A stretch of DNA of 64,000 nucleotides from UBA2033 sp035345875 (GTDB lineage Bacteria > Spirochaetota > Leptospiria > Leptospirales > Leptospiraceae), in the NCBI GenBank assembly GCA_035345875.1, contig DAORDH010000016.1:1-64000 (forward strand), written 5' to 3'. A program made the translations under genes and the position numbers. Shown piece by piece: positions 1 through 8,978 of this stretch (its first letter is position 1; each line of letters opens with the position of its first letter). The notes under the pieces are model-generated. The model was not told the origin of the DNA and searched no databases. It saw nothing but the letters and a program-made list of their open reading frames with translations.

Positions 1-418
1 CGTGATTCTTCGTGTGCTTCGTGGTAGAATATCTTTTACTATCAGTTTTTTTAAACCACGAAGGGCACGAAGAGCGCGAAGGGTTTTCCTTCTTACTTCC
101 CACCTAACTTCGTGTTCCTTCGTGTCCTTCGTGGTAGAATATCTTTTACTATTAGCTTTTTTAAAACCACGAAGGGCACGAAGAGCGCGAAGGGTTTTGC
201 TTTTTTACTACTAACCCAACTTCGTGTTCCTTCGTGTGCTTCGTGGTAGAATATCTTTTACTATTAGCTTTTTTAAAACCACGAAGGGCACGAAGAGCGC
301 GAAGGGTTTTGTTTTTTACTACTAACCCAACTTCGTGTTCCTTCGTGTCCTTCGTGGTAGAATATCTTTTGCTATCAGTTTTTTTAAAACCACGAAGGGC
401 ACGAAGAGCGCGAATGGT
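1..418. repeat. Tandem array of ~111-bp repeats with inverted arms
   Basis: Nearly four copies of a unit of about 111 bp stand head to tail. The landmark GTGGTAGAAT starts at 21, 131, 243 and 354, giving periods of 110, 112 and 111. Each unit has a pyrimidine-rich arm built of CTTCGTG blocks, a spacer of about 40 bp reading AGAATATCTTTT and so on, and a complementary arm built of CACGAAG blocks. Each unit can therefore fold into a long hairpin. Inside the arms the CACGAAGNN block repeats every nine bases. The array probably continues beyond the left edge of the window. Long reading frames across it are only a product of the repeat. Confidence 0.9.
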
Positions 419-654
419 TTATGATTTTCCACTACTTTGCATCCTTTCCTGTTTGGAGTTTATACTTAGCTGTCGATATAAGGTAAGATTAAAACATTGA
501 GTTTATAGAAATAACAACTCTTTGGAGTAGGCTCATCTCGACACCACTCGATGACCGACTGCATAAACCTCAGTAGACTCGCCTTCAGATTTTTTTATCA
601 ATGAAACCAAAACAAAATCAAAAACCCAATCAGTAAGATCAAATATCGAATCTA

Positions 655-693
655 TTTATCCGTGTTCTTCGGCGTAAATCGGTGGTAATCTTT
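655..693. repeat. Half copy of dispersed ATCGGTGGT repeat
   Basis: A single arm reads TTATCCGTG, then ATCGGTGGTAATCTTTT, and matches the right arm of the inverted repeat at 8742-8861. No left arm is obvious upstream. It lies in a gene-free stretch (419-848) between the tandem array and the respiratory operon. I see no coding sequence in the rest of that stretch. Confidence 0.6.
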
Positions 694-848
694 TCCTCTA
701 CCCATCTTGGAAATTTATTTATTCTTACAATTTACTAAAACCGTTTGAAATTTTTCATAGTAAAAAAAAGAGTGTAGAATGGTAGATATAATGTTACCGA
801 ATCATATTAAAAAGTTACTCTTTGGGACATGAAAGGATTCTCTTTAGA

Positions 849-1388
849 ATGAATATACAAGCTATTAAGATCACAATGCCACTTATCACGGTTGCTGCCG
901 TAGCGTATTTGATTTTTTCCCCTTCTCGTTATGTGGGATATGCGCCGGACCAACCTCTTCCCTTTAACCACAAGATTCACGCTGGAGACAATAAGATCGA
1001 TTGTCGTTATTGTCATACCAGTGTTGAAACTTCCGCACACGCAAGTGTTCCGCCTACGGCGACTTGTATGAATTGTCACTCTAACGTGGCAAACAAAACA
1101 AACGACGTAAAATGGCTCACTAAGCAGTTTGAGGGTGAAAAATCAACTGGAAATTCCATCGAAGGAAAAGGTAAACCTATCCAATGGATTAAGGTTCATG
1201 ACCAACCAGATTTTGTTTACTTCAATCACTCCCGCCATATTTCCCGCGGTGTAGATTGTTCTAAATGCCATGGCAATGTTGCCGAAATGGTAAAAGTAAA
1301 ACAAGTTGAATCATTGAACATGGGATACTGTGTGAATTGTCATAGAGAGAACAACGCTCCAAATGACTGCTCCACTTGCCACCGATAA
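849..1388 (+). CDS. actA: Alternative complex III subunit ActA, pentaheme cytochrome c
   Basis: ActA is the pentaheme c-type cytochrome of alternative complex III. It takes electrons from the quinol-oxidising part of the complex and passes them on toward ActE or an oxidase. Five CXXCH heme sites are visible: CRYCH, CMNCH, CSKCH, CVNCH and CSTCH. An N-terminal hydrophobic segment (MPLITVAAVAYLIF) can anchor the protein, with the hemes on the periplasmic side. I chose the ATG at 849 because AAAGGA at 832-837 precedes it; a TTG at 822 would add nine residues. A perfect TATAAT sits at 787-792, but no good -35 box stands at the right distance, so the promoter is only a guess. It is the first gene of the act operon, 21 bp before actB. 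Confidence 0.9.
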   Translation: MNIQAIKITMPLITVAAVAYLIFSPSRYVGYAPDQPLPFNHKIHAGDNKIDCRYCHTSVETSAHASVPPTATCMNCHSNVANKTNDVKWLTKQFEGEKSTGNSIEGKGKPIQWIKVHDQPDFVYFNHSRHISRGVDCSKCHGNVAEMVKVKQVESLNMGYCVNCHRENNAPNDCSTCHR

Positions 1389-1409
1389 TTTAAAAGGAGT
1401 TATTAGTAA

Positions 1410-4400
1410 ATGTCTAACAACAGCTTCCAAGAAGAAAGAAAATCACATTGGCAATCTTACGAAACAAAAGATAAAAGCGATCTAAAACAAATCCAAAATC
1501 AAGAATTTTATACTTCTCCTGATCCAATCATTTCAAGAATCAAGACAGGGGATTATGACAGAAGAACCTTCCTAAAATTGATGGGTGCTTCCTCTGCCAT
1601 GCTTACACTCAATTGTATCCAAAAACCACAAGAGAAAATCGTTCCTTATGTAAAGGCTCCTGACTATGTGAAGCCAGGTCAATCAACCTACTACGCTTCT
1701 ACATGTGGTGGATGTTCTGCTGGTTGCGGTATTTTGGTTAAAACAAGAGATGCAAGACCATTAAAACTAGAAGGAAATCCTGCAAACCCAATTTCTAAAG
1801 GGGCACTTTGTGCTGTTGGTCAGTCTTCTATCTTAGATTTATACGATCCAGATAGAGCACAAGAACCAGCTGAAGTAAAAAATGGAGCAGCCGTTACAAT
1901 CAAATGGGCTGATCTAGATACACAAGTGAAAACCCAACTTGCAGCTCTCAAAGGAAAAACTAGAATCGTAACAGGTCCTATTGACTCTCCTTCTACCAAA
2001 GCTGTGATTGCAGAGTTTTTAACCGCCGTTGGTGGTGGAAAGCACTATGAAATCGATGTAACCTCCGTTGAAGAATCCATTGCAATTGCTGCAAACGAGT
2101 CTTATGGAAAACCAGTAGTTCCAAACTATCACTTTGATAAAGCAAAGGTAATTCTTTCGATCGATGCTGATTTCCTCGGAACATGGATTTCTCAAGTTGA
2201 ATATTCTAAACAATTCGCATCTAGAAGAAAAATTAAAGATGTTAACTCTAAAATCAATAAATTCTATGCAGTAGAATCTGTTCCATCTGTAACCGGTTCT
2301 AACGCAGACAAAAGAATAGCGATTAAATCAGGGGATGCTAGAAGATTTGCAATGGCAATCGCAGTTGCACTCGGCGCGACTACTGGTTACACTCTAGAAA
2401 GTCTTTCCTCTGAAATTGGAGTAGATGCAAAACTAATCCAACAAATTGCAAAAGATCTTTTAGCTGCGAAAGGAGAATCCTTAGTAGTAGCTGGTGGAAC
2501 ATCTTCTCAAACTACAGACGCTGTAGATTTACAAATTGCTGTGAATTTAATTAACTCTTTCCTAGATAACGATGGAAAGACAATTGATCCTGTAAACAAT
2601 AGAAGTGAATCAGCTCATCTCTACTCTGCAAATTTAGCAAGCTTACAAAAAGAATTAAACGCTGGGGAAGTAGGAGTTCTATTTGTTTATGGAACAAATC
2701 CAGTTTACCAATTGCCATCTCTCAACTTAAAAGATGCATTTGCAAAAGCAGGTCTTTATGTTTCTTTGGCAGATAGACTAGATGAAACAGCTAGTTTTGC
2801 GAAATACCTAGCACCAACTACTCACTACCTAGAATCTTGGGGAGATAGAGAAGCTGTGAAAGGAGTTGTTTCGATCACTCAACCAGCAATCCGACCAATT
2901 TACAATACAAGATCTTTAGAAGACTCTTTGATTGTTTGGGCAGGTGGCAAATTAGGAGCATCTCCTTCTTATTATGAGTATCTAAAATCTGCTTACACTA
3001 AGAAATTAGGTAGCAAGTTTAATTGGGAAGACTTCTTAAGAAATGGAAGCCTTTTCAAAGAAGCTGATATCAAGTCAAACAAAGCAGGTAGAAGTTTTAA
3101 AGCGAGTGCAGTTGCAAAACTTCCAGCAAAAGAATCTGGAAAATCTCTTACTCTCTCCCTATATACAACCGTTGCAATCGGAGATGGAACACACGCAAAT
3201 AATCCTACTCTACAAGAACTACCGGATCCAATAACAAAAGCTACTTGGGAAAACTTCTTAGGAATTTCTCCAGGACAAGCGGATGCTCTTGGAATTAAAT
3301 CCAATGATGTAGTTAAAGTGAAAGCAGGTTCCAGAGAGATAACTCTTCCTGCCCTCATTGTTCCAGGTCTTCACAATGAAACAGTTAGTATCGCTCTCGG
3401 TTATGGAAGAGAAAAAGCTGGTAAAGTTGGAAATGTAGGTAAAAATTCCTATAATCTAGCAAACATAGTAGATGGTAAAGTTCAATATGCAGGAATCACA
3501 GTCACCCTAGAAAAAACCGGTAAGGTTTCAAAGGTTGCGACCACACAAGATCACCATATGATGAATCCTACCGCAACACCTGGTAAGGGTCCAAAAGGTG
3601 GTTTGTATAAACCATATGAACATGACCGTCCATTGATTCAAACAACCTCTTTTGAAGATTATGTAAAAAATCCAGAATCTGGTAAAGCAGAATCAGAAAT
3701 TCCAAAATTAAACGAAAAAGAAATGTCCCGCGGATTGAACCCACAGTTTGAATACAAAGGATATAGATGGGGACTATCGATCGATTTAAGTCTTTGCACT
3801 GGTTGTTCTGCTTGTGTCACAGCTTGCCAAGTTGAGAATAATATTCCTGTTGTAGGAAAGAGCGAAGTTCTAGTTGGTCGTGAAATGCATTGGATTCGAA
3901 TTGATCGATACTACATTGGGGATCCATTAAAACCAGAATCCTTAGAAATTGCACACCAGCCTGTAATGTGTCAACATTGTGAGAATGCACCTTGTGAAAC
4001 AGTTTGTCCAGTTGCTGCAACTACACATAGTTCAGAAGGATTAAACGATATGGTTTACAACCGTTGTGTGGGAACACGTTATTGTTCAAACAACTGCCCT
4101 TACAAAGTTCGTCGTTTTAACTGGATGCAGCATTGGAAAGACTCTGACTACCAAAGAGAACCAAGACACTTAGGTTTAAATCCTGAAGTGACCGTTCGTA
4201 GCAGAGGGGTTATGGAGAAATGCACGTTCTGTTCTTCTAGAATTGCTGAGAAAAAAATCAAAGCAAAAAATGAAGGTAGAACTTTAAAAGACGGAGAGCT
4301 CAAGACTGCATGTCAAGAAACTTGTCCAGCAGATGCGATTACATTTGGAAATACAAATGATCCAGAAGCACAAGTTACTAAGAATGCTCATGACCACAGA

Positions 4401-4481
4401 GCTTATAGAATATTAGAATTTTTAAATGTTCTTCCACAAGTTAGTTATTTAACTAGAGTTAGAAACAAAGTGAATGTATAA
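1410..4481 (+). CDS. actB: Alternative complex III subunit ActB, Mo-oxidoreductase-like/Fe-S fusion
   Basis: ActB is the large iron-sulfur subunit of alternative complex III, 1023 residues. It fuses a molybdopterin-oxidoreductase-like domain to an NrfC-like ferredoxin domain. A twin-arginine export motif (DRRTFLKLMG) sits at residues 50-59, with a lipobox-like LTLNC at 65-69. A cysteine set C99-x2-C102-x3-C106-x27-C134 resembles the N-terminal 4Fe-4S site of Mo enzymes. The C-terminal third carries the cluster motifs CTGCSACVTACQ (about residue 796), CQHCENAPCETVCP (about 853), CVGTRYCSNNCP (about 886), CTFC (about 937) and CQETCP (about 968). In characterised ActB proteins the large domain lacks molybdenum, so I infer electron transfer only. 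It lies 18 bp before actC. Confidence 0.93.
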   Translation: MSNNSFQEERKSHWQSYETKDKSDLKQIQNQEFYTSPDPIISRIKTGDYDRRTFLKLMGASSAMLTLNCIQKPQEKIVPYVKAPDYVKPGQSTYYASTCGGCSAGCGILVKTRDARPLKLEGNPANPISKGALCAVGQSSILDLYDPDRAQEPAEVKNGAAVTIKWADLDTQVKTQLAALKGKTRIVTGPIDSPSTKAVIAEFLTAVGGGKHYEIDVTSVEESIAIAANESYGKPVVPNYHFDKAKVILSIDADFLGTWISQVEYSKQFASRRKIKDVNSKINKFYAVESVPSVTGSNADKRIAIKSGDARRFAMAIAVALGATTGYTLESLSSEIGVDAKLIQQIAKDLLAAKGESLVVAGGTSSQTTDAVDLQIAVNLINSFLDNDGKTIDPVNNRSESAHLYSANLASLQKELNAGEVGVLFVYGTNPVYQLPSLNLKDAFAKAGLYVSLADRLDETASFAKYLAPTTHYLESWGDREAVKGVVSITQPAIRPIYNTRSLEDSLIVWAGGKLGASPSYYEYLKSAYTKKLGSKFNWEDFLRNGSLFKEADIKSNKAGRSFKASAVAKLPAKESGKSLTLSLYTTVAIGDGTHANNPTLQELPDPITKATWENFLGISPGQADALGIKSNDVVKVKAGSREITLPALIVPGLHNETVSIALGYGREKAGKVGNVGKNSYNLANIVDGKVQYAGITVTLEKTGKVSKVATTQDHHMMNPTATPGKGPKGGLYKPYEHDRPLIQTTSFEDYVKNPESGKAESEIPKLNEKEMSRGLNPQFEYKGYRWGLSIDLSLCTGCSACVTACQVENNIPVVGKSEVLVGREMHWIRIDRYYIGDPLKPESLEIAHQPVMCQHCENAPCETVCPVAATTHSSEGLNDMVYNRCVGTRYCSNNCPYKVRRFNWMQHWKDSDYQREPRHLGLNPEVTVRSRGVMEKCTFCSSRIAEKKIKAKNEGRTLKDGELKTACQETCPADAITFGNTNDPEAQVTKNAHDHRAYRILEFLNVLPQVSYLTRVRNKVNV

Positions 4482-4499
4482 GGCAAGGTAGAAGATAAT

Positions 4500-5870
4500 A
4501 TGTCGATGACAGTAGCAATAAAAGAAAAACTGGGTATTGTTCCTCTAGTAGAGGGAAATAAAAGCTACAAGCAAGTTACGGAAGATATTTTAAAGCCAAC
4601 AGAGTCTTTCCCAACGAAAGTTTGGTGGACTGCTTTTGGTTTAGCTTTAACCGTTACTCTGGTAGATTTAGGAATTATCGGATATTTAATGTATGAAGGG
4701 CTTTATATCCTTGGGATTAACAATCCTGTTGGTTGGGGGTTTTTCATCGTTAACTTCGTATTTTGGATTGGGATCGGTCACGCTGGAACTTTGATTTCAG
4801 CGGTTTTACACCTCTTCCGTCAAGAATGGAGAACTGGTATTAACCGTGCGGCGGAAGCTATGACAATTTTTGCCGTAATGGTAGCAGCTTCCTCCTTGAT
4901 TGTTCACGTAGGACGACCTTGGTTAGGTTTCTGGCTCTTTCCTTATCCAAACGAAAGAGGACCTCTTTGGGTTAACTTCCGATCTCCGCTCATTTGGGAT
5001 ACATTTGCGGTATCAACGTATTTTAGTATTTCACTCGTATTCTGGTATATAGGACTTATTCCTGATATCGCGTCGGTAAGGGATAGAACTACAAATAAGT
5101 TCAAATATCTCATTTATGATGCAATGTCTTTTGGATGGGTCGGATCAAACAAAGCTTGGTCCCATTTAGAAATGGTTTCTATGATTTTAGCGGCACTTTC
5201 TACACCTCTAGTTCTCTCGGTGCATACAATCGTAAGTTTTGACTTCGCAGCTTCCCTACTCCCTGGTTGGCATACTACGATTTTACCGCCTTATTTCGTT
5301 GCGGGTGCTATCTTCTCTGGATTTGCTATGGTGGTAACACTCATGGTAATTGCTCGTGAGATGTTTAATCTAAAAGAATACATCACAATGAAGCATATGG
5401 AAAATATGAATAAAGTCATCATGGTAACTGGTCTTATGGTTGGTTACGCGTATGCAACAGAATTCTTCATTGCTTGGTATTCAGGAAACGAATATGAAGG
5501 TTTTACTTTTGTAAACCGTGTTCTTGGTCCTTATTGGTGGGCATACTGGATCATGGTTTCTTGTAACGTTCTTTCTCCGCAAGTGTTCTGGTTTAAAAGC
5601 ATGCGAACAAGCATTCCTGTAATGTTTGTAGTTTCCATTTTTGTAAATATTGGGATGTGGTTTGAGCGTTTTGTAATCGTTATGACTCTACATAGAGACT
5701 TTTTACCATCTAGCTGGGCATTGTATACCCCAACTATTTTTGATTATGCTATGCTCATAGGAACATTTGGAATATTCTTTACACTCTTTTTACTCTTTTG
5801 CCGAATCCTACCTGTGATTGCTGCGGCTGAGGTTAAGAGCATAATGCCTACAAAGGGAGGTCACCATTAA
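4500..5870 (+). CDS. actC: Alternative complex III subunit ActC, NrfD-like quinol-binding membrane protein
   Basis: ActC is an NrfD/PsrC-family integral membrane subunit and in known complexes forms the quinol oxidation site next to ActB. The 456 residues contain about ten hydrophobic helices. The family hallmark GWGFFIVNFVFWIGIGHAG lies in the first third, and the conserved HVGRPW and NERGPLWVNFRSPL segments follow. The long soluble N-terminus before the first helix is typical of ActC. The ATG at 4500 follows actB by 18 bp; the ribosome site is weak (AAGGTAG). actD starts one base after the stop codon, so translation is probably coupled. I expect proton-coupled electron transfer at the cytoplasmic membrane. 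Confidence 0.92.
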   Translation: MSMTVAIKEKLGIVPLVEGNKSYKQVTEDILKPTESFPTKVWWTAFGLALTVTLVDLGIIGYLMYEGLYILGINNPVGWGFFIVNFVFWIGIGHAGTLISAVLHLFRQEWRTGINRAAEAMTIFAVMVAASSLIVHVGRPWLGFWLFPYPNERGPLWVNFRSPLIWDTFAVSTYFSISLVFWYIGLIPDIASVRDRTTNKFKYLIYDAMSFGWVGSNKAWSHLEMVSMILAALSTPLVLSVHTIVSFDFAASLLPGWHTTILPPYFVAGAIFSGFAMVVTLMVIAREMFNLKEYITMKHMENMNKVIMVTGLMVGYAYATEFFIAWYSGNEYEGFTFVNRVLGPYWWAYWIMVSCNVLSPQVFWFKSMRTSIPVMFVVSIFVNIGMWFERFVIVMTLHRDFLPSSWALYTPTIFDYAMLIGTFGIFFTLFLLFCRILPVIAAAEVKSIMPTKGGHH

Positions 5871-5871
5871 A

Positions 5872-6432
5872 ATGTATTTACCTAAGTTAGAACAATTTCA
5901 TTCTTATACAGAAACTTCTGAAGGTGTTTTTGGTTTATTTGATGAGCCAGAGCAAATTTTAGAAGCAGCAAGACAGACTAGAGACAAAAAATACTATGTT
6001 GGTTTTGATTGCCTGACTCCTTTCCCTGTCCATGGTTTAGATGATGCAATGGGTCTTCCTAGATCTGGAATCCCTTGGATTACATTGGCTATGGGTTTGG
6101 TTGGAGGAACATTTGGTTTCGGATACCAATATCTCACTCATGCAGTAGACTGGCCGATTAACTTTTCTGGAAAAGCATACAATGCTTGGCCAGCATTTGT
6201 TCCAGTTACTTTCGAGATGACAATCTTTATGGCTGGTATTAGCTCCGCTCTTGCTTTATTTTTCTTATCTAGAATTCCAGTTGTAGGTAGAAAAATATTA
6301 CATAGGGACATTACTAGTCATAAATTTGCTCTTTGGATTCCTGCTACAGCACCTGGTTACAAAGAAGCGGATACAGTTAATTTCATAAAATCTCTAGGCG
6401 CGACTGACGTGACCGTAGTTAAAAAAGGTTAA
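5872..6432 (+). CDS. actD: Alternative complex III subunit ActD (DUF3341)
   Basis: ActD is a small membrane subunit of the DUF3341 family. At 186 residues it has the usual length. An N-terminal soluble part contains the characteristic DCLTPFPVHGLDDAMGL segment. Two transmembrane helices follow, around residues 68-85 and 110-140, as expected for the family. Its role in the complex is structural; no cofactor site is visible. It starts one base after the actC stop and ends two bases before actE, so it is embedded in the operon. Confidence 0.9.
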   Translation: MYLPKLEQFHSYTETSEGVFGLFDEPEQILEAARQTRDKKYYVGFDCLTPFPVHGLDDAMGLPRSGIPWITLAMGLVGGTFGFGYQYLTHAVDWPINFSGKAYNAWPAFVPVTFEMTIFMAGISSALALFFLSRIPVVGRKILHRDITSHKFALWIPATAPGYKEADTVNFIKSLGATDVTVVKKG

Positions 6433-6434
6433 AC

Positions 6435-7022
6435 ATGAATCTAAAGAAATTTATTATTTTCATTTTCTTAGCAGTTGCAATCAGCAACTGTGAATATAGT
6501 AAACCGGTGCATGAATTTTTTCCAGATATGTATGACTCTCCTGCAAGAGAATCACAAGAGCTGGATAATTTCCACAATTCATACGGAAGAAGACTTCCAC
6601 CGGAAGGAACGATTCCAGTTGGATACTATCCATATGAGTTTGCAGATATAGCAACTCCAGATGAGATGACAAAAGACCAAGGATTGAAAAATCCATATCC
6701 TACCAAAACTACTCTTGCTAACTACCAGAGAGGCGAAAGTAGATACCAAATCTTTTGCTCTCCTTGTCATGGTGTTGCAGGATCAGGAAATGGGAACGTT
6801 GTAGGTCCATATCCTAGATTTTCTGTTCGTCCTCCAAGTCTAGTTGGTGCAAAAATCCAAGGCTGGACTGATGGGCAAATCTATCATATCATCACTATGG
6901 GTAGAGGTTTAATGGCAAGTTATGCGGCACAAATTGAGCCGGATGACAGATGGAAGATTATTTTATACATTAGAAAATTGCAAGAAGCTGAGCAAAAAGC
7001 AAAAGCTCCTGCCAATAAATAG
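6435..7022 (+). CDS. actE: Alternative complex III subunit ActE, monoheme cytochrome c lipoprotein
   Basis: ActE is the monoheme c-type cytochrome subunit, 195 residues. The N-terminus (MNLKKFIIFIFLAVAISNC) is a lipoprotein signal with the acylated cysteine at residue 19, which would anchor the protein on the periplasmic face. A single heme site, CSPCHG, lies near residue 107, and a methionine ligand is plausible in the GRGLMASY segment near residue 157. It is the likely exit point for electrons from the complex. It begins two bases after actD and stops seven bases before actF. Confidence 0.9.
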   Translation: MNLKKFIIFIFLAVAISNCEYSKPVHEFFPDMYDSPARESQELDNFHNSYGRRLPPEGTIPVGYYPYEFADIATPDEMTKDQGLKNPYPTKTTLANYQRGESRYQIFCSPCHGVAGSGNGNVVGPYPRFSVRPPSLVGAKIQGWTDGQIYHIITMGRGLMASYAAQIEPDDRWKIILYIRKLQEAEQKAKAPANK

Positions 7023-7029
7023 GTAAATT

Positions 7030-8259
7030 ATGAAAGCAGAAATTCAAGATAATCTGATTAATTTTAAATTAAGTGGCGCAACACGTAATACACTCTTTCT
7101 TATGATTCTAATTGGGATCGTAAGTTTTGTTGGCGGTTTTTTTGGTCTACACTTTGAGTCAAGACATGCGGGCGGACATTCCAACCCAGCATGGTCTGCG
7201 CTTCTAGTTGCAACCTTCTTTATTTTAGGAATTTCCATCACTGGGATTTTCTTCACAGCGATAGGACATATCACTGGTGCACACTGGCTTGTTACAATGA
7301 GAAGAATAACAGAAAGTTATTCAAAATTCTTGCCAATTGGAGTTGTGTTGCTTGCAATCCTAGTTCTTTTTGGAACACATGATTTGTATGAATGGTCGCA
7401 TACTGATAATGCAGCCGTTATGAGCGACAAATTGATTCAACATAAAAGTGGATGGCTCAATACTCCATTTTTTATTGGAAGATTGATTTTCATTGGAGCG
7501 ATTTGGGCACTCTTTGGATTTTTATTCTACAAACATTCTGTAGCACAAGATTCAGATAAAGACGTTTCGCACACTAGCGCGAATGCAAAATTAGCGGGTG
7601 GATTCCTACTTTTCTTTGCGATTTCTTTCTCTGTAGTTTCTTTTGACTTACTCATGTCTCTTACACCACATTGGTTTTCTACTATGTGGGGAGTTTATTG
7701 CTTTGCGGGAGCCTACCAAACTGGTCTCTCATCTCTTGCAGTCATGATCTTTTACTTAAAAAAGAATGGATACTTTGGAGATGCGTTAAACGAAAACCAC
7801 ATTCATGATGTGGGTAAATTCATGTTATCCTTTTGTGTATTCTGGGCATACGTAGGTTTCAGCCAGTTTATGTTACAGTGGTATGCAAACTTACCGGAAG
7901 AAACTTTTTGGTATGAGCAAAGATTAATGGGTGGATGGACAGGAATTACAATTGCAATTCCATTCATCAAATTCATCGTTCCATTTGGTCTTCTTCTAAA
8001 TAGACCAAATAAAAGAGATATCAATTTCTTATATAAAGTAGCAGTTTGGATCTTAGTATCCCATATGATTGAACTCTATTGGATCGTTTTCCCAAGTAAT
8101 TTTGAGCATTTCAATATTGCAGGACTCGGTGTAACAGCGGGAGTCACAATCGGTATGGTTGGATTGTTCGGTTTTATAGTTCTAAAAGGAATGGAGTCAG
8201 CTAAGTTAGTTCCTGTCGGCGATCCTAGATTAGAACAATCTTTAGGACATCATCAATAA
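7030..8259 (+). CDS. actF: Alternative complex III subunit ActF, membrane protein
   Basis: ActF is the second large membrane subunit of alternative complex III and is distantly related to ActC. The 409 residues carry about ten hydrophobic helices. Family features include a histidine-rich first loop (HFESRHAGGHSNPAWSALL), the GHITGAHWLVTMRRITE segment after the second helix, and the LLMSLTPHWFSTMWGVY segment in the middle. In solved complexes ActF does not carry a bound heme; a role in a proton path has been proposed. It follows actE by seven bases and precedes the lipoprotein gene by ten. No ActG-like gene or cytochrome oxidase gene follows it. Confidence 0.9.
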   Translation: MKAEIQDNLINFKLSGATRNTLFLMILIGIVSFVGGFFGLHFESRHAGGHSNPAWSALLVATFFILGISITGIFFTAIGHITGAHWLVTMRRITESYSKFLPIGVVLLAILVLFGTHDLYEWSHTDNAAVMSDKLIQHKSGWLNTPFFIGRLIFIGAIWALFGFLFYKHSVAQDSDKDVSHTSANAKLAGGFLLFFAISFSVVSFDLLMSLTPHWFSTMWGVYCFAGAYQTGLSSLAVMIFYLKKNGYFGDALNENHIHDVGKFMLSFCVFWAYVGFSQFMLQWYANLPEETFWYEQRLMGGWTGITIAIPFIKFIVPFGLLLNRPNKRDINFLYKVAVWILVSHMIELYWIVFPSNFEHFNIAGLGVTAGVTIGMVGLFGFIVLKGMESAKLVPVGDPRLEQSLGHHQ

Positions 8260-8269
8260 GGAGAAGAAG

Positions 8270-8689
8270 ATGAAAAAATTAACTTATATACTCATTGTTT
8301 TAGCATTTATCTCCTGTGGGAAAAAAGCAGAGGTCACTTGGGACTCTGCTCTCTACTCTGATCCAGAGTTAACACAAAAAATAACAGATGTTAAAAAAGG
8401 AACTGTTGGAATTGCAACCGGCTATCGCAATCACAAATGGGTTGCGAAACAATCCATTCACATGAATATCGATGGAAAAGAAGGATATATTTCTCCTAAG
8501 CATGTTGTGATTGGACAAAATCCAGCAAAGTCAGTTTTTGTTTGGGGCTATTCAGAAAAATATAAAAAGTTTTTCGATCCTAAAGACAAAAAACACTACA
8601 AAGATGGATATGAATTTCCAGATTTAGCAAAACTTCCAAAAGAAAAATTACCACTCGACGAACTAGTAAAAGACAGCGTCGTAGAGTAA
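8270..8689 (+). CDS. Small lipoprotein, SH3-like, last gene of the act operon
   Basis: I do not recognise this 139-residue protein as a standard Act subunit. It has a lipoprotein signal ending in FISC, with the lipidated cysteine at residue 16. The middle part (KKGTVGIATGYRNHKW, then HMNIDGKEGYISPKHVV) has the pattern of a bacterial SH3 domain. The C-terminus is lysine- and proline-rich. A strong AAGGAGA ribosome site precedes the ATG, ten bases after actF, so it is very probably co-transcribed. It may be an accessory or assembly protein of the complex, which is an inference from position only. Confidence 0.75.
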   Translation: MKKLTYILIVLAFISCGKKAEVTWDSALYSDPELTQKITDVKKGTVGIATGYRNHKWVAKQSIHMNIDGKEGYISPKHVVIGQNPAKSVFVWGYSEKYKKFFDPKDKKHYKDGYEFPDLAKLPKEKLPLDELVKDSVVE

Positions 8690-8700
8690 CAAATAAAAGA

Positions 8701-8738
8701 AGCCTCCTAAATAACTCAATGTTATTGATCAGGAGGCT
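8701..8738. terminator. Hairpin after the act operon
   Basis: An eight-base perfect stem, AGCCTCCT (8701-8708) with AGGAGGCT (8731-8738), encloses a second small hairpin, AATAAC with GTTATT. It lies 12 bases after the last act-operon gene. No T-run follows on the plus strand; the T-rich side faces the minus strand. It could still end or stabilise the operon transcript. Confidence 0.6.
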
Positions 8739-8741
8739 CTC

Positions 8742-8861
8742 AAAAGATTACCACCGATAAAGACGATTAATGGTTCGACTCTGCTCACCACATCGCACTG
8801 ATTAAAGATACGATAAATTTAAATCGTTTTCTTATCGGTGCCCATCGGTGGTATTCTTTTA
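8742..8861. repeat. Inverted intergenic repeat, ACCACCGAT / ATCGGTGGT arms
   Basis: The left arm AAAAGATTACCACCGATAA (8742-8760) and the right arm ATCGGTGCCCATCGGTGGTA (8834-8853, followed by TTCTTTT) are near-complementary and flank a core of about 75 bp. Related arms occur at 655-693 and within 13809-14070. The core contains the words GGTTCGACTCTGCTCACC. No coding sequence is seen between 8690 and 8978. Confidence 0.65.
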
Positions 8862-8978
8862 AGCTTCCCTTTATTAAAGAGCTAATTCCTCTAAAACTTC
8901 ACACCTAAAATATTTGATTGCCTTCTCTCTACAAAATAGCATTGTAGAAACGACATTTCTAAAAAATCGGAGGAATGT

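Noticed and set aside
1..418. Possible CRISPR array
   Set aside because: The repeating unit is about 111 bp and the whole unit is conserved, including the would-be spacers, so it is a plain tandem repeat; no cas genes are present.
2..500. Two plus-strand reading frames of 70 and 88 codons
   Set aside because: They are translations of the tandem repeats (KPRRARRARRV repeated) with no ribosome site; the repeat explains them.
2993..3358. Minus-strand frame of 121 codons inside actB
   Set aside because: It is fully antisense to a strongly conserved gene and has no homologue that I recognise.
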